Below, piece after piece: positions 46,101 through 53,116 of a stretch of DNA of 64,000 nt. The stretch spans positions 1 through 64,000 of the forward strand of contig NZ_QVMT01000002.1 of assembly GCF_003418935.1 (NCBI RefSeq). Direction: 5' to 3'. Position 1 is the first letter of the stretch. Each line of letters begins with the position of its first letter. The notes under the pieces were generated by a model. That model was not told where the DNA came from and did not search any database. It saw nothing but the letters and a program-made list of their open reading frames with translations. This DNA is from Emticicia sp. C21 (GTDB taxonomy: Bacteria > Bacteroidota > Bacteroidia > Cytophagales > Spirosomataceae). Both the position numbers and the translations under genes were made by a program.

Positions 46101-46161
46101 CGAGCCCGTTGAGATTATCGAAACAGATAAAGTATTTAAGGTAAAAGTACCTCTACTTTAA
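43129..46161 (+). CDS. Sensor kinase with beta-propeller ligand-binding domain (LytS/YehU-type kinase core)
   Basis: 1010 residues. Signal peptide (to about 29, LLIGQ); two seven-bladed Reg_prop propellers (about 30-700) with repeats such as LLRDRDGFLWIATIDGLNRY, DKDGNIWATTDDGICYYNKK and DKFGNIWVGSFHKF; a Y_Y_Y domain (about 710-785); one membrane helix (785-805, FLATVLLLIAAIVYFVY); a coil; a His_kinase domain with YQNLINHLNPHFLFNSL (phospho-His in LNPHF) and a C-terminal ATPase. It should sense a periplasmic ligand and phosphorylate the overlapping LytTR regulator. Unlike classical HTCS proteins the output is a separate protein. The ligand is unknown. Confidence 0.92.
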   Translation: MAGKITKYLLKKSLFVLLLWLGFCHLLIGQEKLNYEFSFLKEEDGLSNNHIVSMLRDRDGFLWIATIDGLNRYDGSHFTVFKADYKGSTTLANNAVHGLCEDKDGNIWATTDDGICYYNKKTNKFQSYKELNGQKFARCYFIICDKKGDIWFAGDMGLYHLAKKTQKITSLFRNSGPVNSISDDDIYSIKEYPQENMIWIATVRGVNYIDINTKKFYNSTNNPAKFSFLNTNVINTLTINNNHLIFADEIRLKIVVVNLLNKKVVAEYNWPGKKSLKVNHIFVDKDHNYWISFQDHDLFFIDSKTKEIKEVDYNPARKREFTNVQFKDLYHNSDGMLLFGTSQGLAYLEPDDLLYKIYNLNDIVDNKEPAESFSAFAESADKTWWLGNWTRKLIHFNPHANTHETFQLPPEYSNNHKYIHTICETKETVYAATHGGIFWLNKKTKQLAKLKVPAKIVADSVFVMTMVLNKDVLWIRTSTTMVFAYHISNQKWEEFFLLSYLPKNFYTTRMFLEFDKHGDLWANLYPRGFAKLSKREHKFIKREAALKEDFEKWLFQFRADSANHFWYPTMGYGLVKYDMEKGTIQNWRESDGLMFDHCMAVCPDKFGNIWVGSFHKFSIFNPEKNYFQNFRIPYNEETNQYRSYMFPLSNQHILALQKNVLIEFIPENISINTSSNNTLLINSVQLADTTLLLSNQLKSINLGVDDNNFSISYAVLSPAQEQYRYYYQLEGFDDTWVEAGSKTVANYTRIPGGNYTFRVKAVAGNVEIMSSDFPVHIATHFYKTYWFLATVLLLIAAIVYFVYRYRVKQSNEVHRLQAQTSRLEKDKTEIQYQNLINHLNPHFLFNSLTSLNSLILTEPKQASKFLQKLSLIYRYILQNKEKESVTLEHEINFVKNYIDLQNSRFEDGLVINMDIPKEYLSDGIVPVTLQNLFENAIKHNTIEDEKPLVISVYVEDECLIVENNIQKKAYVETSNKQGLESLKKLYYYLTSEPVEIIETDKVFKVKVPLL

Positions 46162-46169
46162 AGTATCTA

Positions 46170-46592
46170 TTAAGCGTTTACTTCCTGACTCATTTCTTTC
46201 ATGGCTCCCGAAAGAAGCGTATAGCAGGCTATCCAGGCCTCTTTGGTTTCCTCTGTCCAGTTTTTGCCTAAGCCTTGTTCCAGAGTCCATAAGAGAGCTT
46301 CGCCAACTTTTTCATAATGATAATCTTCTACACCGTATTTTACATGACGTTGCGAAAGTTTAGCAACATCATCAAGAATAGTATCTGGCTTATCTAATTT
46401 GCTGATGATATAAGAGAGCATCGAGACCAGTTTACGTGATTGCTCAGGAATATCGGCATTTCTAAACATAGGCTTTAATTCGGGCGCTATTTCGAATAGA
46501 CGATTATAAAAAAGGCTACCAACGGTTTCAGCAGGGATTTTAGCAACTAAACTAAAACTTTCTTTGACGAGTGAAATCTGATTTGTTTTCAT
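46170..46592 (-). CDS. Globin (single-domain, flavohemoglobin-type)
   Basis: 140 residues from the ATG at 46592 (MKTNQISLVKESFSLVAK); an upstream in-frame ATG at 46640 adds 16 unrelated residues. The heme pocket shows LFYNRLFEIAPELKPMFR (helices B-C), the proximal His in LSQRHVKYGVEDYHY, and helix G/H sequence ALLWTLEQGLGKNW. There is no reductase domain, so it is a single-domain hemoglobin, usually linked with oxygen binding or nitric oxide detoxification. It has its own consensus promoter and ends nine bases from the convergent kinase gene. Confidence 0.92.
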   Translation of the reverse strand: MKTNQISLVKESFSLVAKIPAETVGSLFYNRLFEIAPELKPMFRNADIPEQSRKLVSMLSYIISKLDKPDTILDDVAKLSQRHVKYGVEDYHYEKVGEALLWTLEQGLGKNWTEETKEAWIACYTLLSGAMKEMSQEVNA

Positions 46593-47075
46593 GTAAGTAT
46601 AACTGTTTATAATAAATGTATTTTTTGTAATTCCTGCCAATTAGCAGTTTCATTATCAATTAGTTTTTATGGCGTTATATTGACTTGTTGGTCAAAAGTA
46701 GATAGACTGTATAAACCCGACAAAAATTTCAGATTGAGTAGTCTTTATTTAGAATTGAATGGCATAAAAACGATTGCTATTAGTAGATATAACAATCAGA
46801 GGCAGATATACAATTACTAATTAATTTCTAAAAGCAATATCATGAATAACATAAGAAATGGGTTGACATATGCTTGAGTACAATAAGAGCTTATATCTTT
46901 TACGGAAAAACCATTAAAATGTATTTTGCTACTAGTTAGTACTCTCTTTCTGCCTTTCATTGCTTTATTTTTTTTCTGAATACTATATCTGTTAAACTTT
47001 ACTTTCTTACAGAAAAAATATTCACAAAAAATTAAAATGATGGTAAAGCACACATGTACAAACTTTTTAAAAAAA
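46593..47075. other. Intergenic region between globin and DJ-1-like genes
   Basis: 483 bases between divergent genes. The globin promoter lies at 46693-46723. A 90-codon open frame on the minus strand (46817-47089) has no family feature and is not credited. The rest is featureless A/T-rich sequence. Confidence 0.55.
46693..46723 (-). promoter_or_regulatory. Promoter of the globin gene
   Basis: On the minus strand TTG (46721-46723), 20-base spacer, TACTTTTG (46693-46700). The leader would be about 95 bases. Confidence 0.75.
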
Positions 47076-47831
47076 ATGAAGACTCTCAATTTGGCACTTA
47101 TAATGGTGTTAATTTCTTTGACTTGCTTTTCTCAGATAAAGAAAGTCCTGATTGTAGCAACGAATATAGATTCAGTAGGAACCCATAAAAGTGGAACCTA
47201 TTTAATGGAAATAGCTTATCCATTTCAATACTTTATTGATAAAGGATTTGAAGTTGATATTCTGACACCAAAAGGAGGCAAAACCTCATTGTACGATAAT
47301 GGTAAAGTAGCCGAAGATTTAGCAAAAATTCAGAAGAATGAACTATTTATAAAAAAAACAAATAATTCACTTTCTCCTGTTGAAGTAAAGTGGGCTGATT
47401 ATTCGGCGGTTTTTTATCCAGGCGGACATGGACAATACTTTGATGTTATGTATGATGAACGTATTGCACTCATAACTTCAAAAATCTATGAAAAAGGGGG
47501 GATAGTTGGTACAGCAGGGCATGGAATAGCATCGTTAGTAAACGTGCAACTTAGTAATTGCCAATACCTTGTGCAGAATAAAAGAATCACCTGTTTTCCA
47601 CATTGGGCAGAACTAAGATTTATGAATATATCGAACTATGGTAAATTATTACCCTTTGATATGGAAGTAGTTTTAGCACGAAGAGGAGCAAACCTAATTG
47701 TGTGCACGCCTGAAAACAGACCTGATAAAAACTATACTCATATTGTTGATGCTACAAATAGAATAGTAACTGGAGCTTTTGCTGTCTCTGCTCAATGGGT
47801 AGCAGAAGAAGTAGTTAAATTGATAAAATAA
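47076..47831 (+). CDS. DJ-1/PfpI family protein, exported, lacking the nucleophilic cysteine
   Basis: 251 residues from the ATG at 47076, which gives a Sec signal (MKTLNLALIMVLISLTCFSQ); an in-frame ATG at 47037 would add 13 residues before it. The DJ-1/PfpI fold appears as KKVLIVATNIDSVG, GFEVDILTPKGGK and AVFYPGGHGQYFD. At the nucleophile elbow the family's usual xCHG is TAGHG: residue 148 is Gly (codon GGG), not Cys. The classic glyoxalase or amidase chemistry is therefore unlikely. It may be a binding protein or use another mechanism. Transcribed alone with a terminator. Confidence 0.85.
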   Translation: MKTLNLALIMVLISLTCFSQIKKVLIVATNIDSVGTHKSGTYLMEIAYPFQYFIDKGFEVDILTPKGGKTSLYDNGKVAEDLAKIQKNELFIKKTNNSLSPVEVKWADYSAVFYPGGHGQYFDVMYDERIALITSKIYEKGGIVGTAGHGIASLVNVQLSNCQYLVQNKRITCFPHWAELRFMNISNYGKLLPFDMEVVLARRGANLIVCTPENRPDKNYTHIVDATNRIVTGAFAVSAQWVAEEVVKLIK

Positions 47832-48163
47832 GGTAAAATCTTATAAAAGTATTCTTTTGGCTAAAAGGGTCAAGATTTAATAAAGTGAGGTTTAGCATAC
47901 CTCACTTTTACTTTTTATTAGTGTATACAGTTATGAAAAAATAGCTTTTCAGTCCACCAATCGCTTGGAAAACCCATAAACTGTGTATTCATTCATAATT
48001 TAAAAGATAGCTGGCAAAACCATTAAAACCATTTTTTCTACAATCCAATAGTATTTTACTGCACTTCAACTTCTTATATTTTTTTTCGAATCGGTATTGC
48101 TACAACTTTGTATCGTCAAAACGGACAAACAACAGCATAGTCATAGAAAACTAAAATCATTAA
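47832..48163. other. Intergenic region after the DJ-1-like gene
   Basis: 332 bases. It contains the terminator at 47882-47908, a sequence CACCAATCGCTTGGAA (near 47955-47970) that resembles a single LytTR-type half-site, and a CAACTTTG near 48105 that could be a variant -7 element for the next gene. Confidence 0.45.
47882..47908 (+). terminator. Terminator of the DJ-1-like gene
   Basis: AAAGTGAGGT and ACCTCACTTT form a perfect 10-bp stem with a 7-base loop, followed by TACTTTTTATT. Confidence 0.85.
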
Positions 48164-48526
48164 ATGAAAAAGCAATTATTAATCATCGCTATTATTCTAT
48201 TCAGTTTGCAAGCTTATGCAGACGATAAAAAAATTGAGTACAGAAGCAGTAATCTAAATATTGCTATGTATGAGTACGAGCACGTAAATTCTTTGAAGCT
48301 GAGCCTGAATATCTTGAAAGACAGAGGGCAAAAAGCAAAAGTAAAATTGATGGACGCCGAGGGTAGAACTCTTCACGAAGAGGTAATAGGCAGAAAGCTA
48401 ACCTCTATAAATGTCCGCCTTGATTTGTCTACAGCGCCAGCAGGTACATACTACGTTGAACTAACAAGTGGCGATAGAATTATTACCAAAGAAGTGAAGC
48501 GTGATCAACATTCATTAAGTTATTAA
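48164..48526 (+). CDS. Small secreted protein resembling a type IX sorting domain
   Basis: 120 residues. A signal peptide (1-19, ending AYA) is followed by a single beta-sandwich with LMDAEGRTLHEEVIG, INVRLDLSTAPAGTYYVELTSG and a final ITKEVKRD. That order (strand, G-R turn, LDLS...GTYYVEL, K-V-x-K/R) is the form of the type A C-terminal sorting domain, here as almost the entire protein. It could be a stand-alone periplasmic beta-sandwich protein rather than a sorted cargo. Function unknown. Ends in its own terminator. Confidence 0.75.
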   Translation: MKKQLLIIAIILFSLQAYADDKKIEYRSSNLNIAMYEYEHVNSLKLSLNILKDRGQKAKVKLMDAEGRTLHEEVIGRKLTSINVRLDLSTAPAGTYYVELTSGDRIITKEVKRDQHSLSY

Positions 48527-48565
48527 TTAGTAGGGTTTTTCTCATGAGTTTAGGGGTTAGAACAA

Positions 48566-48590
48566 AAGCTCTTCCATATTGGTAGGGCTT
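48566..48590 (+). terminator. Terminator after the small secreted protein gene
   Basis: AAGCTCTTCC and GGTAGGGCTT pair with one mismatch and one G-T, loop ATATT, followed by five T. Confidence 0.75.
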
Positions 48591-48631
48591 TTTTTATACC
48601 ATTTCAACTCATATCAAACACAAACAAGCAC

Positions 48632-49858
48632 ATGAAAATCTCGGTCATAATTATTACTATTCTTGCTATAGCAAGTATCATTATATTTAACTCATTTCGT
48701 ACCAGAGTTTCTTCCACCATTAAAAATGTGGCACATGGCCCGTTTACCATTCAGATGGAAAAATTTTCGACAAGAAGCTATAATATGAATTATGGAATGG
48801 TAACCAATGTGAGTATCAAATATTCAGTTTTATATAAAGGAAACCAGGTGCAATTCTCCAAAAACTTACAAAACAATACAGGTTATTCGCATATATGGCG
48901 GGTATATATTCTGGCTGACGCGCCTACACCAACCCTGATTGCTGGTAGCCAAAGCCTTTATTTAATCAGAGAAGAGAATGGTAGTGTTGTAGTAAAACCA
49001 TTAGATGAACAAGGCTACGATTTTGCAAGCCTGCAGTTTTTAGACCCTGACAAAGGTCAACCTGCTAAGTCATTCAAAGTTTTTATGGCTAATGACCAGG
49101 ACGGAGATGGCAAAGTAGACAGTTTAAAAGGTGGAGATTACTTGCTGGTGAATCAGCATACGGTATTACACATACCCACTTTGAAGAAGTATGTGATGAA
49201 CAAGAATAATAATCTGGTTGATAATTACAGTTTTTATAATGATGCCGGAGCCATAGCTTTTTCGCCAGATAAAAAATGGATAGCTTTTACAGGAGACTTC
49301 GCTACCTATAATACCAATGATGAACCAAAATATGAGAATGCCATAGTGGTATATAATTATGAAAGGGATAAGGGCTATACTGTGCCATTCAGCAAAATCA
49401 ATACGCGTCTGAAAAACCAATTCTATATTAATAGAACCTGGTTTGAAACTTATTTTGAGTGGATTGAGCAAAATGGGGTATATACCCTTCAACTAAAAAA
49501 GCTGACAAAGCAACCATATTGGCAGGGAGCCTATGAAGATGAGGGCAAAGTATATGAGATTAATTACGCAAAACCTGAGATTCAAAAAACATTGATAGAT
49601 TTTATACTAAAGCGCTATAATCTATCAGCAGATACCATTAAGCCGGGAGATGAATATAGTACTGACGAACTGAATATAATGGTAAACGGGTTGAAACTGG
49701 CTGTTTGGTATAGAAAAGATGACAGACAACTAATATTTATGAAAAATATATATGCGCCAGAATCAGAAGCCTATATACCGATGATTCATGAAATAGGAGA
49801 TGCATTTAATAAAGCCTTAAGCGAAGGCAAGTATCAGAATCACTTTATTGAAGACTAA
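48632..49858 (+). CDS. Membrane-anchored protein with beta-propeller-like segment, unrecognised
   Basis: 408 residues. An N-terminal hydrophobic anchor (MKISVIIITILAIASIIIF) leaves the bulk outside the cytoplasm. A loop NDQDGDGKVDSL resembles an EF-hand-like calcium site, and AIAFSPDKKWIAFTGD looks like a PD40/WD40-type propeller blade. The C-terminal 130 residues are helical and charged. I know no family with this exact plan. It opens a same-strand group of four genes of unknown role (to 51770), followed by a solitary LytTR gene. Confidence 0.7.
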   Translation: MKISVIIITILAIASIIIFNSFRTRVSSTIKNVAHGPFTIQMEKFSTRSYNMNYGMVTNVSIKYSVLYKGNQVQFSKNLQNNTGYSHIWRVYILADAPTPTLIAGSQSLYLIREENGSVVVKPLDEQGYDFASLQFLDPDKGQPAKSFKVFMANDQDGDGKVDSLKGGDYLLVNQHTVLHIPTLKKYVMNKNNNLVDNYSFYNDAGAIAFSPDKKWIAFTGDFATYNTNDEPKYENAIVVYNYERDKGYTVPFSKINTRLKNQFYINRTWFETYFEWIEQNGVYTLQLKKLTKQPYWQGAYEDEGKVYEINYAKPEIQKTLIDFILKRYNLSADTIKPGDEYSTDELNIMVNGLKLAVWYRKDDRQLIFMKNIYAPESEAYIPMIHEIGDAFNKALSEGKYQNHFIED

Positions 49859-49908
49859 AACAAAGGTTCATAGAAATACTTTTTTAACAGAAAAATGTAA
49901 AAACAACC

Positions 49909-50700
49909 ATGAAAACTAAAATTGCCATTTTATTACTAAGCATAGTCTTAAAAGCCTGCATAAAAAACGAAAAGGTTTCTGCTGATAAAAAAGTTGAAGC
50001 ACAAGAAACAACATCCGAAATTCTTAAGCCACTGACGAAAATCACCTACCCAGAAGACGAACTAGCGCAAAAGAATTTCGTGTATGATGCTACGGGAAAT
50101 CTGATAAAGTTTAATAGTATCTCCGATACGGCTTTCTATACCTTTACAAAAGACCTTATTAAAAGAAAGTGGGTAAACGATAAAGGCGCGGTAATCTCAG
50201 AACAGGCGTATGCTTTGGATAAAAATGGGAGAATAGTGGCCTCAACTTATACAGAAAGCGCCATTGGGAAAATCTATGAAACTACTTATACCTACAATGC
50301 TCAAGGCTTTCTGGTAAAGGTTCTTACGAAGAATTTCGTTACCAATAAAGACAATATCACCGAGCATATCTATCAGGCTGAGAATCTGGTTCGTACCCGG
50401 TACTTAATCGGAGATAAGCTAGATATGGAGGTTTCATATCAGTACGATACTACCAAAGAGAATAAAATTGCATTGAATGTCTTTACAAGTGTTGATGAGT
50501 TTTTTACCAATAAACAACTAGGTAAAGTAAGTAAAAATGTAATGATTCAATCGCTAAGCAGAAGCGTTCAGGGTGATACGATGAGTTATCTGAAATACAG
50601 AAATGAATTTGATAAGGATGGTTATTTAGTAAAAACCACTGAACAGGATATAATGAATGAAATAAGTGTTGAAAAACTTTATCATTATAAAACTAAATAA
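49909..50700 (+). CDS. Lipoprotein with YD-like repeats, unrecognised
   Basis: 263 residues. The N-terminus MKTKIAILLLSIVLKAC looks like a lipoprotein signal (Cys17), although Lys at position -2 is unusual. The mature region holds several copies of a short repeat, F-V-Y-D-A-T-G-N-L-I-K, Y-T-Y-N-A-Q-G-F-L-V-K and N-E-F-D-K-D-G-Y-L-V-K, similar to RHS/YD or DUF4595-type beta strands. Such repeats build extended beta structures. The next gene starts seven bases on, indicating an operon. No function can be assigned. Confidence 0.72.
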   Translation: MKTKIAILLLSIVLKACIKNEKVSADKKVEAQETTSEILKPLTKITYPEDELAQKNFVYDATGNLIKFNSISDTAFYTFTKDLIKRKWVNDKGAVISEQAYALDKNGRIVASTYTESAIGKIYETTYTYNAQGFLVKVLTKNFVTNKDNITEHIYQAENLVRTRYLIGDKLDMEVSYQYDTTKENKIALNVFTSVDEFFTNKQLGKVSKNVMIQSLSRSVQGDTMSYLKYRNEFDKDGYLVKTTEQDIMNEISVEKLYHYKTK

Positions 50701-50706
50701 GCTTTT

Positions 50707-51090
50707 ATGAAATCGTTAAGATACTTGCTTGGGCCGGAATTTATCTGGTTCATATCCGCTGTAGGAATAAAATATTTCGGGAAGTATAATATAAGCATTC
50801 AGGGCAAATACAACGACACCCTGGAAAGTATGGCTTATTGGTTGCCTTTGCTTATGGTAGCAGCTTGCATGAGTATATACTATATTCCTGTGGCTCCTAA
50901 GGGCTATCTTCTCTTACGAATTATTGTTGCTTCAATTATAGGTAGTCATTTTGTATTTGCTTATTGTGCCGCTTCTCATACAGTTGGTGGGCCTGGGGTA
51001 GGCGCATTATATATTATGGGTATAAGTTTTACTATAGCAGTACTATTTGTAGCCAGTTTAGTTAAACTCTTTTTCTTAGCACTCAAATGA
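50707..51090 (+). CDS. Small polytopic membrane protein, unrecognised
   Basis: 127 residues with about three or four membrane helices: FIWFISAVGIKYF (weak), YWLPLLMVAACMSIYYIPV, LLRIIVASIIGSHFVFAYCA and GALYIMGISFTIAVLFVASL. No recognised motif. Its end overlaps the start of the DUF3592 gene by four bases (ATGA), so the two are translationally coupled and probably act together. Confidence 0.7.
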   Translation: MKSLRYLLGPEFIWFISAVGIKYFGKYNISIQGKYNDTLESMAYWLPLLMVAACMSIYYIPVAPKGYLLLRIIVASIIGSHFVFAYCAASHTVGGPGVGALYIMGISFTIAVLFVASLVKLFFLALK

Positions 51091-51770
51091 TCAAAAATAA
51101 TTTCTATCTCGTATTCTTCGGAATCTTCTCGCTTGTGGCAACTATTATGGGTATAGTGGCTTATATCAATTATAAAAACGCGCATAAACTTCTGCATGAG
51201 GGCGTAAAGACAACAGCAATAGTTGAGGGTAGCTTTACAGATAATAAAGGACATACCCGTTATAAGCTCGTGTATTTTGATAAGCGGCAGAATCCACACA
51301 TTTATTGGCTGGAAAAACAAAGCTGGACAGACGCATTGAATTATGGCGAAAAAGTGCCTATTTATTATTCACCTGATAATCCTGATAAATCAACCACTGG
51401 TGGAATGGATGCCTGGTTTGTGGCCATTCTTCTGGGTTCATTTTTTGTAGTGTTTGGGTTGATAGGGTATATCGGTTTAGGTAAAGAATTACTTTCGCTC
51501 AATCAAAAGAAATATCTGCGTGAGTGGGGGATTACCGTTACGGCTCATGTAGATGATGTATATAAGAACTATAGTGTGAGTGTTAATAACGAATGCCCTT
51601 ATATTATCCGTAGCACTTATAAATCGCCTGTTGATAATAAGGTGTATATCTTCCATAGCGACAATATCTGGTTTAATCCGACACCTTATCTGAAAGACAG
51701 CATTGTGGTAAAAGTGAACCCGAATGACTATACAGAATATGTAGTGGAAACTAACTTTCTGGTGCCCTGA
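51087..51770 (+). CDS. DUF3592 domain-containing membrane protein
   Basis: 227 residues. Two helices (about 7-27 and 110-132) flank an outside domain with TTAIVEGSFTDNKGHTRYKL, then YGEKVPIYYSPDNPDKS, the pattern of DUF3592 proteins, which occur widely with no known role. A second copy of a similar beta domain follows the second helix (TVTAHVDDVYKNYSVSV to VVKVNPNDYTEYVVET). The start overlaps the preceding gene by four bases. LytTR-type half-sites begin at its very 3' end (51771). Confidence 0.75.
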   Translation: MIKNNFYLVFFGIFSLVATIMGIVAYINYKNAHKLLHEGVKTTAIVEGSFTDNKGHTRYKLVYFDKRQNPHIYWLEKQSWTDALNYGEKVPIYYSPDNPDKSTTGGMDAWFVAILLGSFFVVFGLIGYIGLGKELLSLNQKKYLREWGITVTAHVDDVYKNYSVSVNNECPYIIRSTYKSPVDNKVYIFHSDNIWFNPTPYLKDSIVVKVNPNDYTEYVVETNFLVP

Positions 51771-51822
51771 AACCATTCAGTTTTAATTTCCTACCTTTCA
51801 GTAACCGTTTTCGCGTATTCAG
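51771..51822 (+). promoter_or_regulatory. Three 21-bp-phased half-sites before the solitary LytTR gene
   Basis: AACCATTCAG (51771-51780), TACCTTTCAG (51792-51801) and GCGTATTCAG (51813-51822) are offset by exactly 21 bases. The core ACCATTC is the same as in the array at 42245. The sites lie 67-118 bases before the LytTR start, nearly the same distance as in the other array. Confidence 0.65.
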
Positions 51823-51888
51823 CCGCATATATTTTAGAAACTCCTGATTATCAGTCAATTTTGTGTCATAATATTAACAACTACAGAC

Positions 51889-52221
51889 ATGGAAACTAAA
51901 ATCAGAAAACCTCACAGAACACACACCAAGCTTCTTTTCAAAGCCTCAGAAAACATTGTCAGGTTAGAAGCAAATATTAATTATACCACCTTTATTCTGA
52001 ACGGCGGAAAACAAAAAGTGATGTCTTATACCCTGAAAATGTATGACACTATTCTGCCTCATTCATTTATCAGAGTAAACAGATCTTGCATTGTGAATGT
52101 CAACTTCATTGCCAATCTTAATTTCGACCATAAGACTGTGGTTTTGAAAGATGGTACAGAGATTCTTATCTCTCGCAGAAGACTGGAAGCCGTGCGTCAG
52201 AATACGCTTGCAGTAGCTTAA
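51889..52221 (+). CDS. Solitary LytTR DNA-binding protein
   Basis: 110 residues made up almost entirely of a LytTR domain: IVRLEANINYTTFILNGGKQ, MYDTILPHSFIRVNRSCIVN, VVLKDGTEILISRRR. There is no receiver or membrane segment, so activity is not set by phosphorylation of this protein; control may come through its level, a partner or a ligand. Three phased half-sites upstream suggest it binds its own promoter or is controlled by another LytTR protein such as that at 42371. It follows a group of unknown envelope proteins, which could be its targets. Confidence 0.9.
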   Translation: METKIRKPHRTHTKLLFKASENIVRLEANINYTTFILNGGKQKVMSYTLKMYDTILPHSFIRVNRSCIVNVNFIANLNFDHKTVVLKDGTEILISRRRLEAVRQNTLAVA

Positions 52222-52278
52222 TTGGAGCTTTAGAAGGCTATCTCTCACAGTTTTATAGTTAAACCCAGAAAAGTTGAG

Positions 52279-52286
52279 TATCTTTG
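52279..52286 (+). promoter_or_regulatory. -7 element for the second RluA-type gene
   Basis: TATCTTTG, followed by CAG, lies inside the longest frame of this gene (TTG start at 52274), which argues for the ATG at 52304. No spaced -33 was found. Confidence 0.55.
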
Positions 52287-52303
52287 CAGTAAATTATAAA
52301 GAT

Positions 52304-53029
52304 ATGAAACAGCCTTTTTATGTTCTTTACGAAGACAATCACATCATTATTGTCAATAAAGCAGCAGGAGTTTTAGTACAAGGCGATGCTACAGGAGATA
52401 AGACTTTATCAGACTACGTAAAAGACTACATCAAAGTAAAATATAATAAACCGGGCGATGTATTTTTAGGAACAGTGCATCGCCTCGACCGTCCCGTGAG
52501 CGGTATAGTTGTTTTTGCCCGTACTTCAAAAGCACTTGAACGGATGAATGAACTTTTCCGTAGAAGAGACGTTCAGAAAACCTATTGGGCAGTAGTAGGT
52601 AAAAAGCCTGAGAAGAAAAGTGGTAAACTAACCCACTGGCTAGTTAAAAACGAAGAGAAGAACACGGTTAAAGCCTTTGACACAGAAGTAAAAGGCTCAC
52701 AAAAAGCCGAATTAAATTACCGCTATATCGGCGAAATCAATCACTACCATTTACTGGAAGTAAACCCTGTCACCGGCCGTCCTCATCAAATAAGGGTGCA
52801 GTTGGCTAGTATGGGTTGTCCTATCAGAGGTGATGTGAAATATGGCTATCCAAGACTTAATCCTGAGGGTAATATTAATCTTCATGCCCGCCGTTTGTAT
52901 TTTATTCATCCGGTTAAGAAAGAGCCTATTCTAGTTAAAGCTCCACTTCCTGAAAACCCTTTCTGGGAAGAATTTCTGGAGCTTGAAACAGAAGAAATTA
53001 AAACCGAAAATCTGGATTTCTTGTATTAA
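52304..53029 (+). CDS. RluA family pseudouridine synthase (second)
   Basis: 241 residues from the ATG at 52304 (MKQPFYVLYEDNHIIIVNK). The catalytic motif is HRLDRPVSGIVVFAR, with KAAGVLVQGDATGD before and GRPHQIRVQLASMGCPIRGD after. It is shorter than E. coli RluD and has no S4 domain, like the small RluA-type enzymes of Bacteroidota. The modified RNA position is unknown. Sequence differs clearly from the other RluA-type protein at 20806, so the two are unlikely to be redundant. Confidence 0.92.
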   Translation: MKQPFYVLYEDNHIIIVNKAAGVLVQGDATGDKTLSDYVKDYIKVKYNKPGDVFLGTVHRLDRPVSGIVVFARTSKALERMNELFRRRDVQKTYWAVVGKKPEKKSGKLTHWLVKNEEKNTVKAFDTEVKGSQKAELNYRYIGEINHYHLLEVNPVTGRPHQIRVQLASMGCPIRGDVKYGYPRLNPEGNINLHARRLYFIHPVKKEPILVKAPLPENPFWEEFLELETEEIKTENLDFLY

Positions 53030-53116
53030 GAAGTCCAGATTTTGTGCATAAGTGACGCTTCATTGACAATATTTTCGTAATTTGTTGCCATCAATCAACC
53101 CCTTAATTTATTATAA

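Noticed and set aside
46817-47089. 90-codon open frame on the minus strand
   Set aside because: Low-complexity, Lys/Phe/Ile-rich sequence with no family feature; it overlaps the start of the DJ-1-like gene and lies in the globin/DJ-1 intergenic region.
48019-48033. Two ACCATT copies upstream of the small secreted protein gene
   Set aside because: They are only nine bases apart and A-rich, not the 21-base phasing of the LytTR arrays.
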